From positions 1-64,000 of the forward strand of contig NZ_CP087998.1 of the NCBI RefSeq assembly GCF_021044585.1: a stretch of 64,000 bases of DNA, read 5' to 3'. The notes beneath the pieces were generated by a model. That model was given only the letters and a program-made list of their open reading frames with translations. It did not search any database and was not told where the DNA came from. Origin of the DNA: Sulfurimonas sp. HSL-3221. GTDB taxonomy: Bacteria; Campylobacterota; Campylobacteria; Campylobacterales; Sulfurimonadaceae. This document shows positions 19,661 through 28,073 of this stretch, piece by piece (position 1 is the stretch's first letter; the number at the start of each line of letters is the position of its first letter). The position numbers were made by a program, and so were the translations under genes.

Positions 19661-19959
19661 TTGTTCTCCTAGAAAGCTTTTTAAAAATTCAAAAAAAGAG
19701 TGCGACTATCTATCACAATTTTTTGGTTGCATAATAATCTATTGCCTGCGTAAAATGAATGGGCAATTCTGTCAAAAATTTGCCTATTTCTATAAAAGAG
19801 GGACGTTTTTGTATGAAAACAGTGTTAATTGAAATGGGGTTTAAAAAATAAATTTTTTTAAAAAAACAAGGATTTTTACAGATAGGTTTCAGTGGTGTAA
19901 CATATGTGATACCGATCACAGGATGGCAGCGTGCTGCGGCATCCGGCCGAGCCGTGCGG
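19661..19959. promoter_or_regulatory. AT-rich intergenic region upstream of the FadL-type gene
   Basis: This spacer of about 300 bases holds no convincing gene. It is strongly AT-rich with long A and T runs at 19847-19876 that could act as an UP-type or curved element. The near-perfect CRP-type dyad at 19905-19920 lies at its right end. It separates the start of the FadL-type gene from the 3' end of the flavin oxidase gene; both are on the minus strand. Confidence 0.5.
19905..19920. promoter_or_regulatory. CRP-type palindrome
   Basis: TGTGATACCGATCACA is a perfect inverted repeat (TGTGAT, ACCG, ATCACA) and equals the CRP consensus TGTGA-N6-TCACA. It lies 245 bases upstream of the FadL-type start and just after the flavin oxidase stop. 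It could be a distal activator site or, as RNA on the minus strand, a small hairpin at the end of the oxidase transcript; no T-tract follows. Confidence 0.45.
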
Positions 19960-20976
19960 TCAAGCTTCCATCAACGTTTTTGCCAGCCGCATTGCGGCGA
20001 TGACGGCGCCTTCGAGGTAGCCGCCCTCCTCGGCGGAGGTTTCCGTCCCGCAGAAGCGGATGCGTTCCGAAGCCTCCGTTTCCATCCCGTAGCGGGGGTG
20101 GGCGTCGAGGGGTTCGCGGTCGGCGGGGACGGAGGTATAGGGGTCGCTGCGCCAGTTGTGGTAGCGGAAGAGTTCGTAGTCGCGGGCCTGCGCTCCGAAA
20201 AGGCGCTCAAGCTGTTCGATCACGCGTTCAGGCTGGGAGTCGTCGGCGGAACGGGTGTGGTAAAAGCCGAAAAGCGCCCCTTTGTTCCGGGTCGAAGCGT
20301 CGTGCACTTCGGAGAGGGGGCCGCGGTGGCTGGTGGCGAACCCGCTGAGCCCCCGCTCGCGCCAGAACGGTTCGGCATAGGTGACGATGCACTTGGACGA
20401 AAAGCCCATCCAGGTCGGGATGGCGAGCATCTTTTCACGCATCGGCGCCGCCAGCGGCGGTTCAAAAGCGATGGTGTCGGCACAGAGGCGTGGCGGGAGG
20501 GTGATGATGCAGTGCGAGGCCCGCAGCGTTTCGCCGTCGGTCTGCACGGTGACACCCTCGCTGTCGGAGTGGATCGTACGCACGGGGGTTTCCAGCCTGA
20601 TGTCGACGTCGCCTAAGCGTTCGGCCAGGGAGGATGTCAGCATGCCCGCCCCCCCTTCGATCCTGTAGGAGGGGGCATTTTGCCCGGTGCGGAAGTACTG
20701 CACGCCTTCGGGCGCGTCATAGGCGAAGGCGCCCTGGTCGTAGTGGCGGAACAGGGTGAGGCCCAGGGCATCGATGAGGTGCCGTATGTGGTGCTGGTGG
20801 GGCCAGATCCAGGTAGGGCCGAGGTCGAAGCGCTCCCCCGCCTCCTCTACCGTAAGGATCCTGCCGCCGATGCGCGGCCGCCCTTCGAGCAGGGTGATGC
20901 GGTAGCGCTCTTGCAGCAGGTAGGCCAACAGCAGACCGTTCAGGCCCGCCCCTACGATAATGAGTTCCGGTTTCAT
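19960..20976 (-). CDS. FAD-dependent amine oxidase-type oxidoreductase
   Basis: The 338 residues show the N-terminal Rossmann motif IIVGAGLNGLLLAYLL, the flavin segment GGRILTVEEAGERFDLGPTW and the C-terminal FAD motif IRFCGTETSAEEGGYLEGAV. It is shorter than typical monoamine oxidases (about 450-500), so part of the substrate domain is reduced. Family members oxidise amines or other C-N/C-H bonds, or act as desaturases; the substrate is not deducible. There is no signal peptide. It is transcribed alone on the minus strand. Confidence 0.85.
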   Translation of the reverse strand: MKPELIIVGAGLNGLLLAYLLQERYRITLLEGRPRIGGRILTVEEAGERFDLGPTWIWPHQHHIRHLIDALGLTLFRHYDQGAFAYDAPEGVQYFRTGQNAPSYRIEGGAGMLTSSLAERLGDVDIRLETPVRTIHSDSEGVTVQTDGETLRASHCIITLPPRLCADTIAFEPPLAAPMREKMLAIPTWMGFSSKCIVTYAEPFWRERGLSGFATSHRGPLSEVHDASTRNKGALFGFYHTRSADDSQPERVIEQLERLFGAQARDYELFRYHNWRSDPYTSVPADREPLDAHPRYGMETEASERIRFCGTETSAEEGGYLEGAVIAAMRLAKTLMEA

Positions 20977-21000
20977 GTGCGAAGTATATTCCTTTTAGGA

Positions 21001-21201
21001 TCAACCCAAACGCTTAAACAGTTTCTGCATTGAAAGCTTTATGTTGGCATCATCTTTTGCTTCGGGGGTGTGCACAATCCGTTCCGCTCCGCCCCGTCTG
21101 TGGCTTCTAATGTTAAGCAAAATTTCTGCTTTGCGGAGGGCTTGCCTGGCAGGGCTGTCAGGGCTTTCGGCGCCGATGATGTATTTCGTACGGTGACACA
21201 T
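21001..21201 (-). CDS. Possible small protein, unknown
   Basis: A 66-residue frame starting MCHRTKYIIGAESPDSPARQ and ending MQKLFKRLG lies alone between the flavin oxidase and the FTR-like gene. It has an ATG with a close weak ribosome site (TAAGG), and its composition reads like a real basic protein rather than a shadow, since no gene lies opposite. It could be a small gene or the C-terminal remnant of a lost one. No family is recognised. Confidence 0.4.
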   Translation of the reverse strand: MCHRTKYIIGAESPDSPARQALRKAEILLNIRSHRRGGAERIVHTPEAKDDANIKLSMQKLFKRLG

Positions 21202-21259
21202 CAACCTTACGGATTCACGATTTGGGAAAAGGGTTTCTTGCCTTTAAGTAGCGTCCCCC

Positions 21260-21265
21260 TATACT
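21260..21265 (+). promoter_or_regulatory. Promoter -10 for the FTR-like gene
   Basis: TATACT at 21260-21265 lies 49 bases before the FTR-like start. A small stem GGGG/CCCC (21282-21285 with 21293-21296) lies in the leader just before the ribosome site. Confidence 0.45.
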
Positions 21266-21313
21266 TGTGGCAACGAAAAAAGGGGCGTAGAACCCCGAAA
21301 TAACAAGGAATCG

Positions 21314-21655
21314 ATGATGCAGATGGTCGATATGAGTTCACCGGAGTTCCTCGCCGAACTCGAAAAAACGAAAAAATTCACCGACAAAGTCAACGCCCAG
21401 TTCGGATGGGTCTACAACCCGAATCATGACGTCAACGAGGGGGTCTTGATGGGACTGGCCCGTCACAAGATACTGTACGGAAAGCGTTTCTGCCCCTGCT
21501 TCATGGTCCTCGAAGACGAGAACGGCAAACACAAAAGCGCCGATGACCGCATCTGCCCCTGCAAACCCGCCATTGAGCACGAAGTTCCCGAAGAGGGCAA
21601 GTGCCACTGCGGTATCTTCTGTACCCCCGAATACGCTTCTACCCACGACATGTAA
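21314..21655 (+). CDS. Ferredoxin-thioredoxin reductase catalytic-chain family protein
   Basis: The 113 residues carry the cysteine pattern of the FTR catalytic subunit: RFCPCF (Cys60, Cys62), ICPCKPA (Cys81, Cys83) and CHCGIFC (Cys97, Cys99, Cys103). In the family these hold a 4Fe-4S cluster next to a redox disulfide and reduce thioredoxin-like partners with electrons from ferredoxin. No variable-chain gene is nearby, as is usual outside cyanobacteria and plants. AAGGAA lies at 21305-21310; initiation may be at 21314 or the next ATG at 21317. A probable terminator follows. Confidence 0.9.
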   Translation: MMQMVDMSSPEFLAELEKTKKFTDKVNAQFGWVYNPNHDVNEGVLMGLARHKILYGKRFCPCFMVLEDENGKHKSADDRICPCKPAIEHEVPEEGKCHCGIFCTPEYASTHDM

Positions 21656-21672
21656 GGTCCCGTCCGCCTTGT

Positions 21673-21699
21673 GCGGATGACACCGCTGCCGCTTTTTTT
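21673..21699 (+). terminator. Candidate terminator after the FTR-like gene
   Basis: A stem can form between GCGG (21673-21676) and CCGC (21689-21692), directly followed by seven T at 21693-21699. An alternative hairpin TCCGC/GCGGA lies at 21663-21677. The short stem makes this a moderate prediction. Confidence 0.45.
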
Positions 21700-21742
21700 A
21701 CGTTGCCGTCGCGATTTGGCTATGATGTGAAAAAGTTTTGCC

Positions 21743-23536
21743 ATGACCGATCACGCTACCGATAAATATTCCGTACTCAAAGACCGTTTCGGTCACAACG
21801 CCTTTCGCCCGCTGCAGGAGGAGGCCGTTGATGCCATTCTCGCCGGCCGCGACCTGCTGATGATCCTGCCTACCGGCGGCGGGAAGTCGCTCTCCTACCA
21901 GCTGCCGGCGCTGCTGATGGAGGGGACGACCGTCGTCATCTCCCCGCTGCTTGCGCTCATGCACGACCAGGTCCAGAGCCTGAAAGCCCAGGGGATGCGC
22001 GCGGAGATGCTCTCCTCGATGCAGACGGCGGAGGAGAGCAGCGAGATCGTGCGCCGCCTCTACGCCGGGGAGATCGATTTTCTCTACCTCTCCCCCGAAC
22101 GCCTCAATACGGAGGGGATGCGGAACATCCTTTCCTCGATTAGGCTCAACTACTTTGTCATCGACGAGGCGCACTGTATCAGCGAGTGGGGGCACGAGTT
22201 CCGGGCCGACTACCGCGCCCTGTCGCAGCTACGGGACTTTTTCCCCGGGATCGCTATCGCCGCGTTCACCGCGACGGCCACGTCGCATGTGCGCGAGGAC
22301 ATCCTGCGCCTGCTGCGCCTGAACGACCCTAAAGTCCTGCAGGGACAGATCTACCGCGACAACCTCCAGATCACCGTGCGCCACCGCATCAAAGACGGGT
22401 ACGACCAGCTCCGGGACTTTCTCGACGACCACAAAGAAGAGAGCGGCATCGTCTACGCCTTCTCCCGCAAGAGCGTCGAGGCCGTCGCGCACTTTCTCCA
22501 GCAGAAAGGATATGCGGCGGCGGCCTATCATGCCGGGATGCCGACGGAGCAGCGCAACGCTGTTTTTCACGACTTCGTGCACGACCAAGTCCGGATCATC
22601 GTCGCGACGATCGCCTTCGGGATGGGCATTGACAAGAGCAACATCCGCTACGTTTTTCACATGAGCCTGCCCAAGACCGTCGAGAACTACTACCAGGAGA
22701 TCGGGCGGGCGGGGCGCGACGGCGACCATGCCGACGTCGTCATGCTTTTCGGGGCCCAGGACCTTATCCAGCAGAAGCGGTTCGTCGAGATGAACGAGGA
22801 CGAGCAGTACAAGGCGCACCTGATGCAGAAGCTCGGCGCGGTGCACCGCTACGCTTCGGCGGAGACCTGCCGTCACCAGCAGCTCGCCGAATACTTCGGC
22901 GACCGCATCGAGCCCTGCGGGACGCACTGCGACAACTGCCTGGAGCCAGAGTACGACCGGCGCGACATCACGACCGAGGCGCAGATGCTTCTCTCGGCTG
23001 TCTACCGGACGGGGCAGCGGTTCGGCAAGAGCTACCTGGTTGACGTCCTGCGCGGCTCGCGGGAGCAGAAGGTACTCGCCAACGGGCATGACGAACTCTC
23101 CGTTTACGGGGTCGGCGAGGCACTGAACAAGAAGCAGTGGCTCGTGCTCATCGACCGGATGCTCGAGATAGGGGCGGTGGACCTGAACGAGCACCATGGT
23201 CTCTTTCTCACCCAGGAGGGTCTGGCCGTGCTCAAAGGCGAGGTGCCGGTCCTTATCCGTGCCGACCGTCTCAACGTCCGGGCCAAAACCGTGAAAAAGG
23301 CCGCGCCGGAGAGTTTCGACTATGACACGGAGCTTTTCGAGGCACTGCGGGCACTGCGGTTCGAGATCGCCCAGGAGCACGGGGTGCCGCCCTATGTCGT
23401 TTTCGGGGACAAAACCCTCAAGGAGATGGCGGCATCGCGGCCGCAGAGCAAGGCGCAGATGCTTGAGGTGGGCGGCGTCGGCGAGGTGAAATTCGAGCGC
23501 TACGGGGCGCAGTTTTTGGTGCTGCTGCAGAGCTGA
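21743..23536 (+). CDS. recQ: ATP-dependent DNA helicase RecQ
   Basis: The 597-residue 3'-5' helicase acts in recombination and fork repair. Walker A is PTGGGKSLSYQ, the DEAH box is IDEAHCISEWGHEFR, and motif VI region reads YYQEIGRAGRDG. A zinc-binding region (CRHQQLAEYF then CGTHCDNC), winged-helix RQC domain and C-terminal HRDC domain (about 520-597) are present. A -10 TATGAT at 21721-21726 would place transcription start only about ten bases before the ATG, and no ribosome site is visible, so initiation may be nearly leaderless. Confidence 0.96.
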   Translation: MTDHATDKYSVLKDRFGHNAFRPLQEEAVDAILAGRDLLMILPTGGGKSLSYQLPALLMEGTTVVISPLLALMHDQVQSLKAQGMRAEMLSSMQTAEESSEIVRRLYAGEIDFLYLSPERLNTEGMRNILSSIRLNYFVIDEAHCISEWGHEFRADYRALSQLRDFFPGIAIAAFTATATSHVREDILRLLRLNDPKVLQGQIYRDNLQITVRHRIKDGYDQLRDFLDDHKEESGIVYAFSRKSVEAVAHFLQQKGYAAAAYHAGMPTEQRNAVFHDFVHDQVRIIVATIAFGMGIDKSNIRYVFHMSLPKTVENYYQEIGRAGRDGDHADVVMLFGAQDLIQQKRFVEMNEDEQYKAHLMQKLGAVHRYASAETCRHQQLAEYFGDRIEPCGTHCDNCLEPEYDRRDITTEAQMLLSAVYRTGQRFGKSYLVDVLRGSREQKVLANGHDELSVYGVGEALNKKQWLVLIDRMLEIGAVDLNEHHGLFLTQEGLAVLKGEVPVLIRADRLNVRAKTVKKAAPESFDYDTELFEALRALRFEIAQEHGVPPYVVFGDKTLKEMAASRPQSKAQMLEVGGVGEVKFERYGAQFLVLLQS

Positions 23537-23617
23537 CTTTGCAATTTTTTCGATTTTCTGGTACTTTGGAGACTTACTGCCATCATTCTAAATGGCAAAA
23601 CAGAGCGAAAGAGATGA

Positions 23618-24379
23618 ATGAAACGTTTAGTGATCAAGGTCGGGACCGCCGTCCTGACCGAAAACAATAATATCGCCAAGGAGCGGATGCTCAACCTTGT
23701 CTCCATGGTGGCCGAATTGAAGAAAAAATATGATGTTGTTTTGGTCAGTTCCGGCGCCGTCGCGGCGGGCTACTCGGCGCTCAAACTCGACAAGCGCAAA
23801 CAGATCGGCAAGAAGGCGCTGGCGGCGGCGGGGCAGCCGATTTTGATGACCAGCTACAAAAAGAAGTTCGACATCTACGACATCGACACCGCCCAGATCC
23901 TTCTGACTGAGGATGATTTCGACTCCCGCAAACGCACGAAGATGTTCCAGGAGATCATTGATGCGCATCTTCAGAACGATATTCTGCCCATCGTCAACGA
24001 GAATGACATCACCTCCACGCCCGATCAGCTTTTCGGCGACAACGACCAGCTCTCCGCCAACGTCGCCTTTGCGATCGGGGCGGAGCAGCTGATCATCCTC
24101 AGCGATATCGAGGGGTACTTCGACAAGAACCCCAAAGAGCACGCGGATGCGCAGCTGCGCAAAAAGGTAACGATCCTCACCCCCGGAGAACTGCTGGATG
24201 AAGCGACCCCCAGCAGTTTCTTCGCCACGGGCGGGATCGTCACCAAACTGAAAGCCGCCGATTTCGTGATGCGGCGCGGCATCGATATGTTTTTGTGCAA
24301 CGGCTTCGACCTCACCGCCGCCCGCAATTATCTGCTCGACGGAGAACAGACGTCGGGGACCCTCTTTACGACGGAGTGA
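23618..24379 (+). CDS. proB: Glutamate 5-kinase
   Basis: This enzyme phosphorylates glutamate in the first step of proline synthesis. The 253-residue amino-acid kinase fold shows VIKVGTAVLTE, LVSSGAVAAGY, PIVNENDITST and FGDNDQLSANVA. The C-terminal PUA domain of the Escherichia coli enzyme (367 residues) is absent, as is usual in Campylobacterota. A hairpin TGCCAT/ATGGCA (23578-23583 with 23592-23597) lies in the leader and could influence expression. proA is not in the window. Confidence 0.95.
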   Translation: MKRLVIKVGTAVLTENNNIAKERMLNLVSMVAELKKKYDVVLVSSGAVAAGYSALKLDKRKQIGKKALAAAGQPILMTSYKKKFDIYDIDTAQILLTEDDFDSRKRTKMFQEIIDAHLQNDILPIVNENDITSTPDQLFGDNDQLSANVAFAIGAEQLIILSDIEGYFDKNPKEHADAQLRKKVTILTPGELLDEATPSSFFATGGIVTKLKAADFVMRRGIDMFLCNGFDLTAARNYLLDGEQTSGTLFTTE

Positions 24380-25064
24380 GCCCCGGCGGCGTCAGCAGGA
24401 CGCCGCACGCCGCATCCCCGAACGTCAGACATCTTTTCTCGGCAGCGTAACAGAGCGTGTAGGCGCAGACGAGGCTGTCGAGAAAATCCTCTTCGGCCTT
24501 GAGTGCTTTGCCCCTGAGCGTCCCCAGAGGCGTTTTAAGGCTGTTTGGGAGCGTTAGGACTTCAAACAGGGCCGTTTGCAGCTTCGCCATGGCTCTCAGG
24601 CGCGTCTCCCTCGGGGCGGACGCTTTGTAGCGCAGGACCTTGCCTCCGTTGAAGAGAGCGAGGATGGTGGCGTGGGGGTAGACTTCGAAAAGGGTGCCCT
24701 CTTCAAAACCGATCCCCTCGGCTTCGAGCCCTTCGTAGAGGGCAAACCCCGCATAACGTTTAAAACGTTTTTCAAACAGCTGCGTGTTGACGGCGTGAAC
24801 CCCGAGGCCGTAGCGGGCAAAGGTTTTGAGGAATTGCAGCTCGTTGGGGCGGTGGCCCGTAGCGTTTGGGATGATCATCGGGGCGTCGACGCCGACGCGG
24901 CAGCCCGGATAGGCGCGGACGACGTCGAGGATCGCTTCGACCGTCTCCGCATAATTGTAAGCGACGAGCCGCGCCTCCCCATCGAGGACAGCGACGCCGC
25001 TGGGATTGCCCTCCGCCCAGGCGAGGTCGATACCGATGTAAAACGGTGCCGGTGTCAGCGGCAT
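24366..25064 (-). CDS. DUF429 family protein (predicted RNase H-fold nuclease)
   Basis: The 232 residues match the DUF429 family, predicted from fold to be RNase H-like nucleases. Conserved acidic motifs are visible: IGIDLAWAEGNPSGVAV near the N-terminus, VGVDAPMIIPNATGHRPNE, and EEDFLDSLVCAYTLCYA near the C-terminus. The start at 25064 is taken inside the end of the upstream uracil-glycosylase-like gene (10-base overlap); the longer frame to 25571 is its shadow. It converges on proB with a 14-base overlap. Biological role unknown. Confidence 0.8.
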   Translation of the reverse strand: MPLTPAPFYIGIDLAWAEGNPSGVAVLDGEARLVAYNYAETVEAILDVVRAYPGCRVGVDAPMIIPNATGHRPNELQFLKTFARYGLGVHAVNTQLFEKRFKRYAGFALYEGLEAEGIGFEEGTLFEVYPHATILALFNGGKVLRYKASAPRETRLRAMAKLQTALFEVLTLPNSLKTPLGTLRGKALKAEEDFLDSLVCAYTLCYAAEKRCLTFGDAACGVLLTPPGLTPS

Positions 25065-25702
25065 GCCAGTAGTGCTTCCATCCCCGCAGTGAAAGCGGGT
25101 TTGCCGCCCCGGGCGGGATGGCGGACTTTGGTATGGGAGATCTGCAGCCGTTTGAGGGCCTCTTCCGCGCTGTTGCCGACGGCGACGACGGTGGTCACGG
25201 AGGGGAAAAGGGCAAGGAGGCGGCGCAGGAAGGGGGCCGCGTAGTCGATCTCCTTGCTTGTCGGTTTGCGGTTGGAGTCGGGATCGCCCCGGCCGTGGGG
25301 GTGGAAACAGAAAGCGTTCCAGCAGAGCGCGGCGGTGCGGTGCTTCTGCAGTACTTCCCAGACGATGCCCGCACTCTGTTCGCGGGTGTAGGGGGGCCTG
25401 GCGACCCGGTAACCGTGTTGTGCCGTAAAGAGGCTTCCCTCCAGCATGCCTTCGGCGACGAGGGCTTCGGAGCTGAAGGGGATGCCGGTCAGGCGGCAGC
25501 CGTTGTAGCCGGGGGCTTCGCCGACGAGCAGCAGGGTGGGCTGCAGCGCGCGCATCTGCTGCATGTAGCACTGCAGGTTGTGGCGCTGGGTGTTGGTGCG
25601 TTTGGCGGCGTAGAAGTTGGCGGCGTCCGCAACGACGACGGCGTCCTGGAGGCGTTTGCCAAAGCGCTTGATGTCAGCGTCGATCTTCACGGCTGCGGAC
25701 AT
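25055..25702 (-). CDS. Uracil-DNA glycosylase superfamily protein
   Basis: The 215 residues show LLLVGEAPGYNGCRLTGIPF (motif GEAPGYNG at 61-68), WNAFCFHPHG, and HTKVRHPARGGKPAF near the C-terminus, matching motif 1 and the HP-containing C-terminal motif of the superfamily. The cysteine quartet of iron-sulfur family 4 enzymes is not evident, so the subclass is unclear. Such enzymes remove uracil or related bases from DNA. It overlaps mnmH by 29 bases and DUF429 by 10, so mnmH, this gene and DUF429 are likely one transcript. Confidence 0.8.
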   Translation of the reverse strand: MSAAVKIDADIKRFGKRLQDAVVVADAANFYAAKRTNTQRHNLQCYMQQMRALQPTLLLVGEAPGYNGCRLTGIPFSSEALVAEGMLEGSLFTAQHGYRVARPPYTREQSAGIVWEVLQKHRTAALCWNAFCFHPHGRGDPDSNRKPTSKEIDYAAPFLRRLLALFPSVTTVVAVGNSAEEALKRLQISHTKVRHPARGGKPAFTAGMEALLACR

Positions 25703-26825
25703 AGTCGATCACCTCGCCGGCATTGCCGCGGAAGAGGACGGGGATGGGGCTTTTGGCGATCTGGTAGTCATACATGGGGTCGTAGTAGTCGCGCAGCAGC
25801 ATCCTGATCCACGGTTTGTGCTGCTCGGTCTCCCCGCTGCGGAGCTGCTCGGCGAAGGCGCCGGCGAAGAGCTGTTTGATCTGCCGGAAGCGTTCATCGC
25901 CGAGGCGCCTTCTGATGCGGTCAATTCCCGCGTTGGCGTCATCGAACCAGTGCCGTTCAGGCTGCTCGGGGAACATGATCCGGTACTCCTCCAGCGCGTG
26001 GGCGACGTACTCGTCGAAAGTGATGTCCACCCGCTCTTCCATCGTGGCGGTGAGGATAATGAGCCCCCCTTCGAGGAAGTTGTCGTAGACTGGCTTTGGG
26101 ATGTAGACCCGCCCGACGTTGTGGCTTTCGTGCTCGATGACGAGGTGGCGGTGCTGCGCCGCCTCGTGGCGGATCAGGGCATAAGCGAGGCGGTCCTCGA
26201 AATCGATCTGGGAGGGCTGCGGCGTGATGTGCCGCCCGAAAGAGGAGCCGCGGTGGTTGGCGAGCGCTTCGAGGTCGACGGCGTTTGCCAGTTGGTGGAT
26301 CAGCAGGGTCTTTCCCGTACCGGTGCGCCCGCTGATAATGAGGGTGTCGGCTTCGCCGCTGATGCGTTCGCTCTCCTCCATCAGGAAGTGGCGGAACGCC
26401 TTGTACCCTCCCTTGAGGCGGGGCAGGCTGACCCCGGCTTCCTCCAGCCACGCCTGGGCAATCTGGGAGCGCTGGCCGCCCCGGAAGCAGTAGAGCCAGG
26501 CGTCGGGATGGGCGCCTATAAAGTCGGCCCAGGCCCGGACCCGCTCCTGTTTGTGGGGACCGACGAGCTGTTTGCCGAGGGCCACGGCTTCGGCGTTGCC
26601 GGCCTCTTTATAGCGGATCCCGATGAGACGGCGCTCCTCGTCGGTCATCAGCGGCAGATTCACGGCACCGGGGAAAGCGCCCTTTTCGAACTCGACGGGG
26701 GCACGCACGTCGATGAGGGGGCGCCCTTCAAGTACGATGCTGCGGAAGGCATCGGTGAGCGGGAGGTTCTTGCGTTTTATCGCCTCGATCTCGTCGACTG
26801 TACCGATATTAATTTCCTGAGACAT
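25674..26825 (-). CDS. mnmH: tRNA 2-selenouridine synthase
   Basis: This enzyme replaces the 2-thio group of wobble uridine in Lys, Glu and Gln tRNAs with selenium from selenophosphate. The 383 residues have an N-terminal rhodanese domain with Cys113 in WLYCFRGGQRSQ, matching the essential Escherichia coli cysteine, and a P-loop GRTGTGKT at 166-173. selD, its selenium donor gene, lies 123 bases upstream on the same strand. No clear ribosome site precedes the ATG. A structured inverted repeat sits in the spacer from selD. Confidence 0.96.
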   Translation of the reverse strand: MSQEINIGTVDEIEAIKRKNLPLTDAFRSIVLEGRPLIDVRAPVEFEKGAFPGAVNLPLMTDEERRLIGIRYKEAGNAEAVALGKQLVGPHKQERVRAWADFIGAHPDAWLYCFRGGQRSQIAQAWLEEAGVSLPRLKGGYKAFRHFLMEESERISGEADTLIISGRTGTGKTLLIHQLANAVDLEALANHRGSSFGRHITPQPSQIDFEDRLAYALIRHEAAQHRHLVIEHESHNVGRVYIPKPVYDNFLEGGLIILTATMEERVDITFDEYVAHALEEYRIMFPEQPERHWFDDANAGIDRIRRRLGDERFRQIKQLFAGAFAEQLRSGETEQHKPWIRMLLRDYYDPMYDYQIAKSPIPVLFRGNAGEVIDYVRSREDRR

Positions 26826-26858
26826 TAAATTATCTTTTTGTGGGAAATGGTAAAAGCA

Positions 26859-26929
26859 CCAAAGGTGTGTGGGCCTGCTGCCGAAGCAAACATAGCGTTA
26901 GCGTAGGCAGAGGGGCTTTGCTCCTTTGG
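26859..26929 (-). other. Nested inverted repeat between selD and mnmH
   Basis: CCAAAGG at 26859-26865 pairs with CCTTTGG at 26923-26929. Inside it CTGCC (26878-26882) pairs with GGCAG (26906-26910), extendable across a bulge. The transcript would fold as a long stem in the only gap between the two selenium genes. It could be a processing, attenuation or stabilising element. It is not a bacterial SECIS, because that sits inside a reading frame after UGA. Confidence 0.45.
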
Positions 26930-26948
26930 CGTTTTCAATAAGATGATA

Positions 26949-27980
26949 TCAAACGACATCGATCAGGTGGGCTCCGCGTTCAACGGTTTGGCCGATGCTT
27001 TTGAGGTGCAGCCCCTCTGCTTCGGCGAGGGCGAGGAAGTCGGCGACGGCCTCTTTGCGCACGGCGCAGAGCAACCCGCCTGAGGTCTGGGCGTCGCAGA
27101 GGATATCTTGCTGCTCCGGGGTCATCGGGCCGACCTTGTGGCCGTAGCTCTGGAAGTTGCGGCGGGTGCCGCCAGGAACGCACTCCATGGCGAGGTACTC
27201 CTTGACTTTCGGCAGCAGGGGGACGTCGTCAAACCGGACGACGGCACCGATGCCGCTGCCTTCAACCATTTCGGCAAGGTGGCCCAGAAGCCCGAAGCCG
27301 GTGACGTCGGTGACGGCGGTGACCCCCTCCATGTGGGCGATCGCCGCCCCGATGGCGTTGAGCGTCGTCATCGCCTCGACGGCCGGGTCGATATCCCCTT
27401 CGGCGATTTTGCCCTGCTTCTGCGCCGTCGTGAGGATCCCGATACCGATCGGCTTGGTCAAAAAGAGCTCGCAGCCCGCTTCGGCGCCGTTGTTACGCTT
27501 GAGATGTTTATTGTCGACAATACCGGTGACGGCCAGGCCGAAGATGGGTTCGGGGGAGTCGATACTGTGGCCGCCCGCCAGCGGGATGCCCGCCGCTTCA
27601 CAGACGGAACGTCCCCCTTCGATCACCTCGCGGGCGACCTCGTCGGACAGTTTGGCGATGGGCCAGCCGAAGATGGAGATGGCCATCAGCGGCTTGCCGC
27701 CCATGGCGTAGATGTCGCTGATGGCGTTGGTGGCCGCGATGCGCCCGAAGGTGAAGGGGTCGTCGACAATGGGCATGAAGAAGTCCGTCGTGGAGAGGAC
27801 GGAAGTGCCGTTGCCCAGGTCAAAGGCCGCCGCGTCGTCGTTGCTGGCGTTGCCCACCAGCAGGGCGGGGTAGCTGATGTTTTCGCGGGCGCTCTGGAGG
27901 ATATTGTCAAGCTGTTTTGGGGAGATCTTACAGCCGCAGCCGGCACCGTGGCTGTATTGGGTCAGTCGGATGTCATCCAT
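26949..27980 (-). CDS. selD: Selenophosphate synthase (Cys form)
   Basis: This enzyme makes monoselenophosphate from selenide and ATP. The 343 residues start [20 protein letters not shown]; Cys15 and Lys18 match the catalytic Cys17 and Lys20 of Escherichia coli. The active residue is cysteine, so no recoding is needed. A glycine-rich region and [14 protein letters not shown] are present. It is the first gene of a minus-strand group with mnmH. No selA or selB is in the window, so the visible use of selenium is tRNA modification; selenoprotein use cannot be judged here. Confidence 0.97.
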   Translation of the reverse strand: MDDIRLTQYSHGAGCGCKISPKQLDNILQSARENISYPALLVGNASNDDAAAFDLGNGTSVLSTTDFFMPIVDDPFTFGRIAATNAISDIYAMGGKPLMAISIFGWPIAKLSDEVAREVIEGGRSVCEAAGIPLAGGHSIDSPEPIFGLAVTGIVDNKHLKRNNGAEAGCELFLTKPIGIGILTTAQKQGKIAEGDIDPAVEAMTTLNAIGAAIAHMEGVTAVTDVTGFGLLGHLAEMVEGSGIGAVVRFDDVPLLPKVKEYLAMECVPGGTRRNFQSYGHKVGPMTPEQQDILCDAQTSGGLLCAVRKEAVADFLALAEAEGLHLKSIGQTVERGAHLIDVV

Positions 27981-28073
27981 GCGTGGCCTTTTCGCTTTTT
28001 CCGAATCATAGTCCTCTTTCGATAAGAACGCACTTTAGAGGCGCCATGGTATGATGCTGCAAAAGGAACGCTT

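Noticed and set aside
21070..21303. 77-residue plus-strand frame before the FTR-like gene
   Set aside because: Runs through the FTR promoter and leader and has no ribosome site; the minus-strand frame at 21001-21201 looks more protein-like.
26859..26929. SECIS element for selenocysteine
   Set aside because: It lies outside any frame with an in-frame UGA, and SelD here has Cys at the catalytic position.
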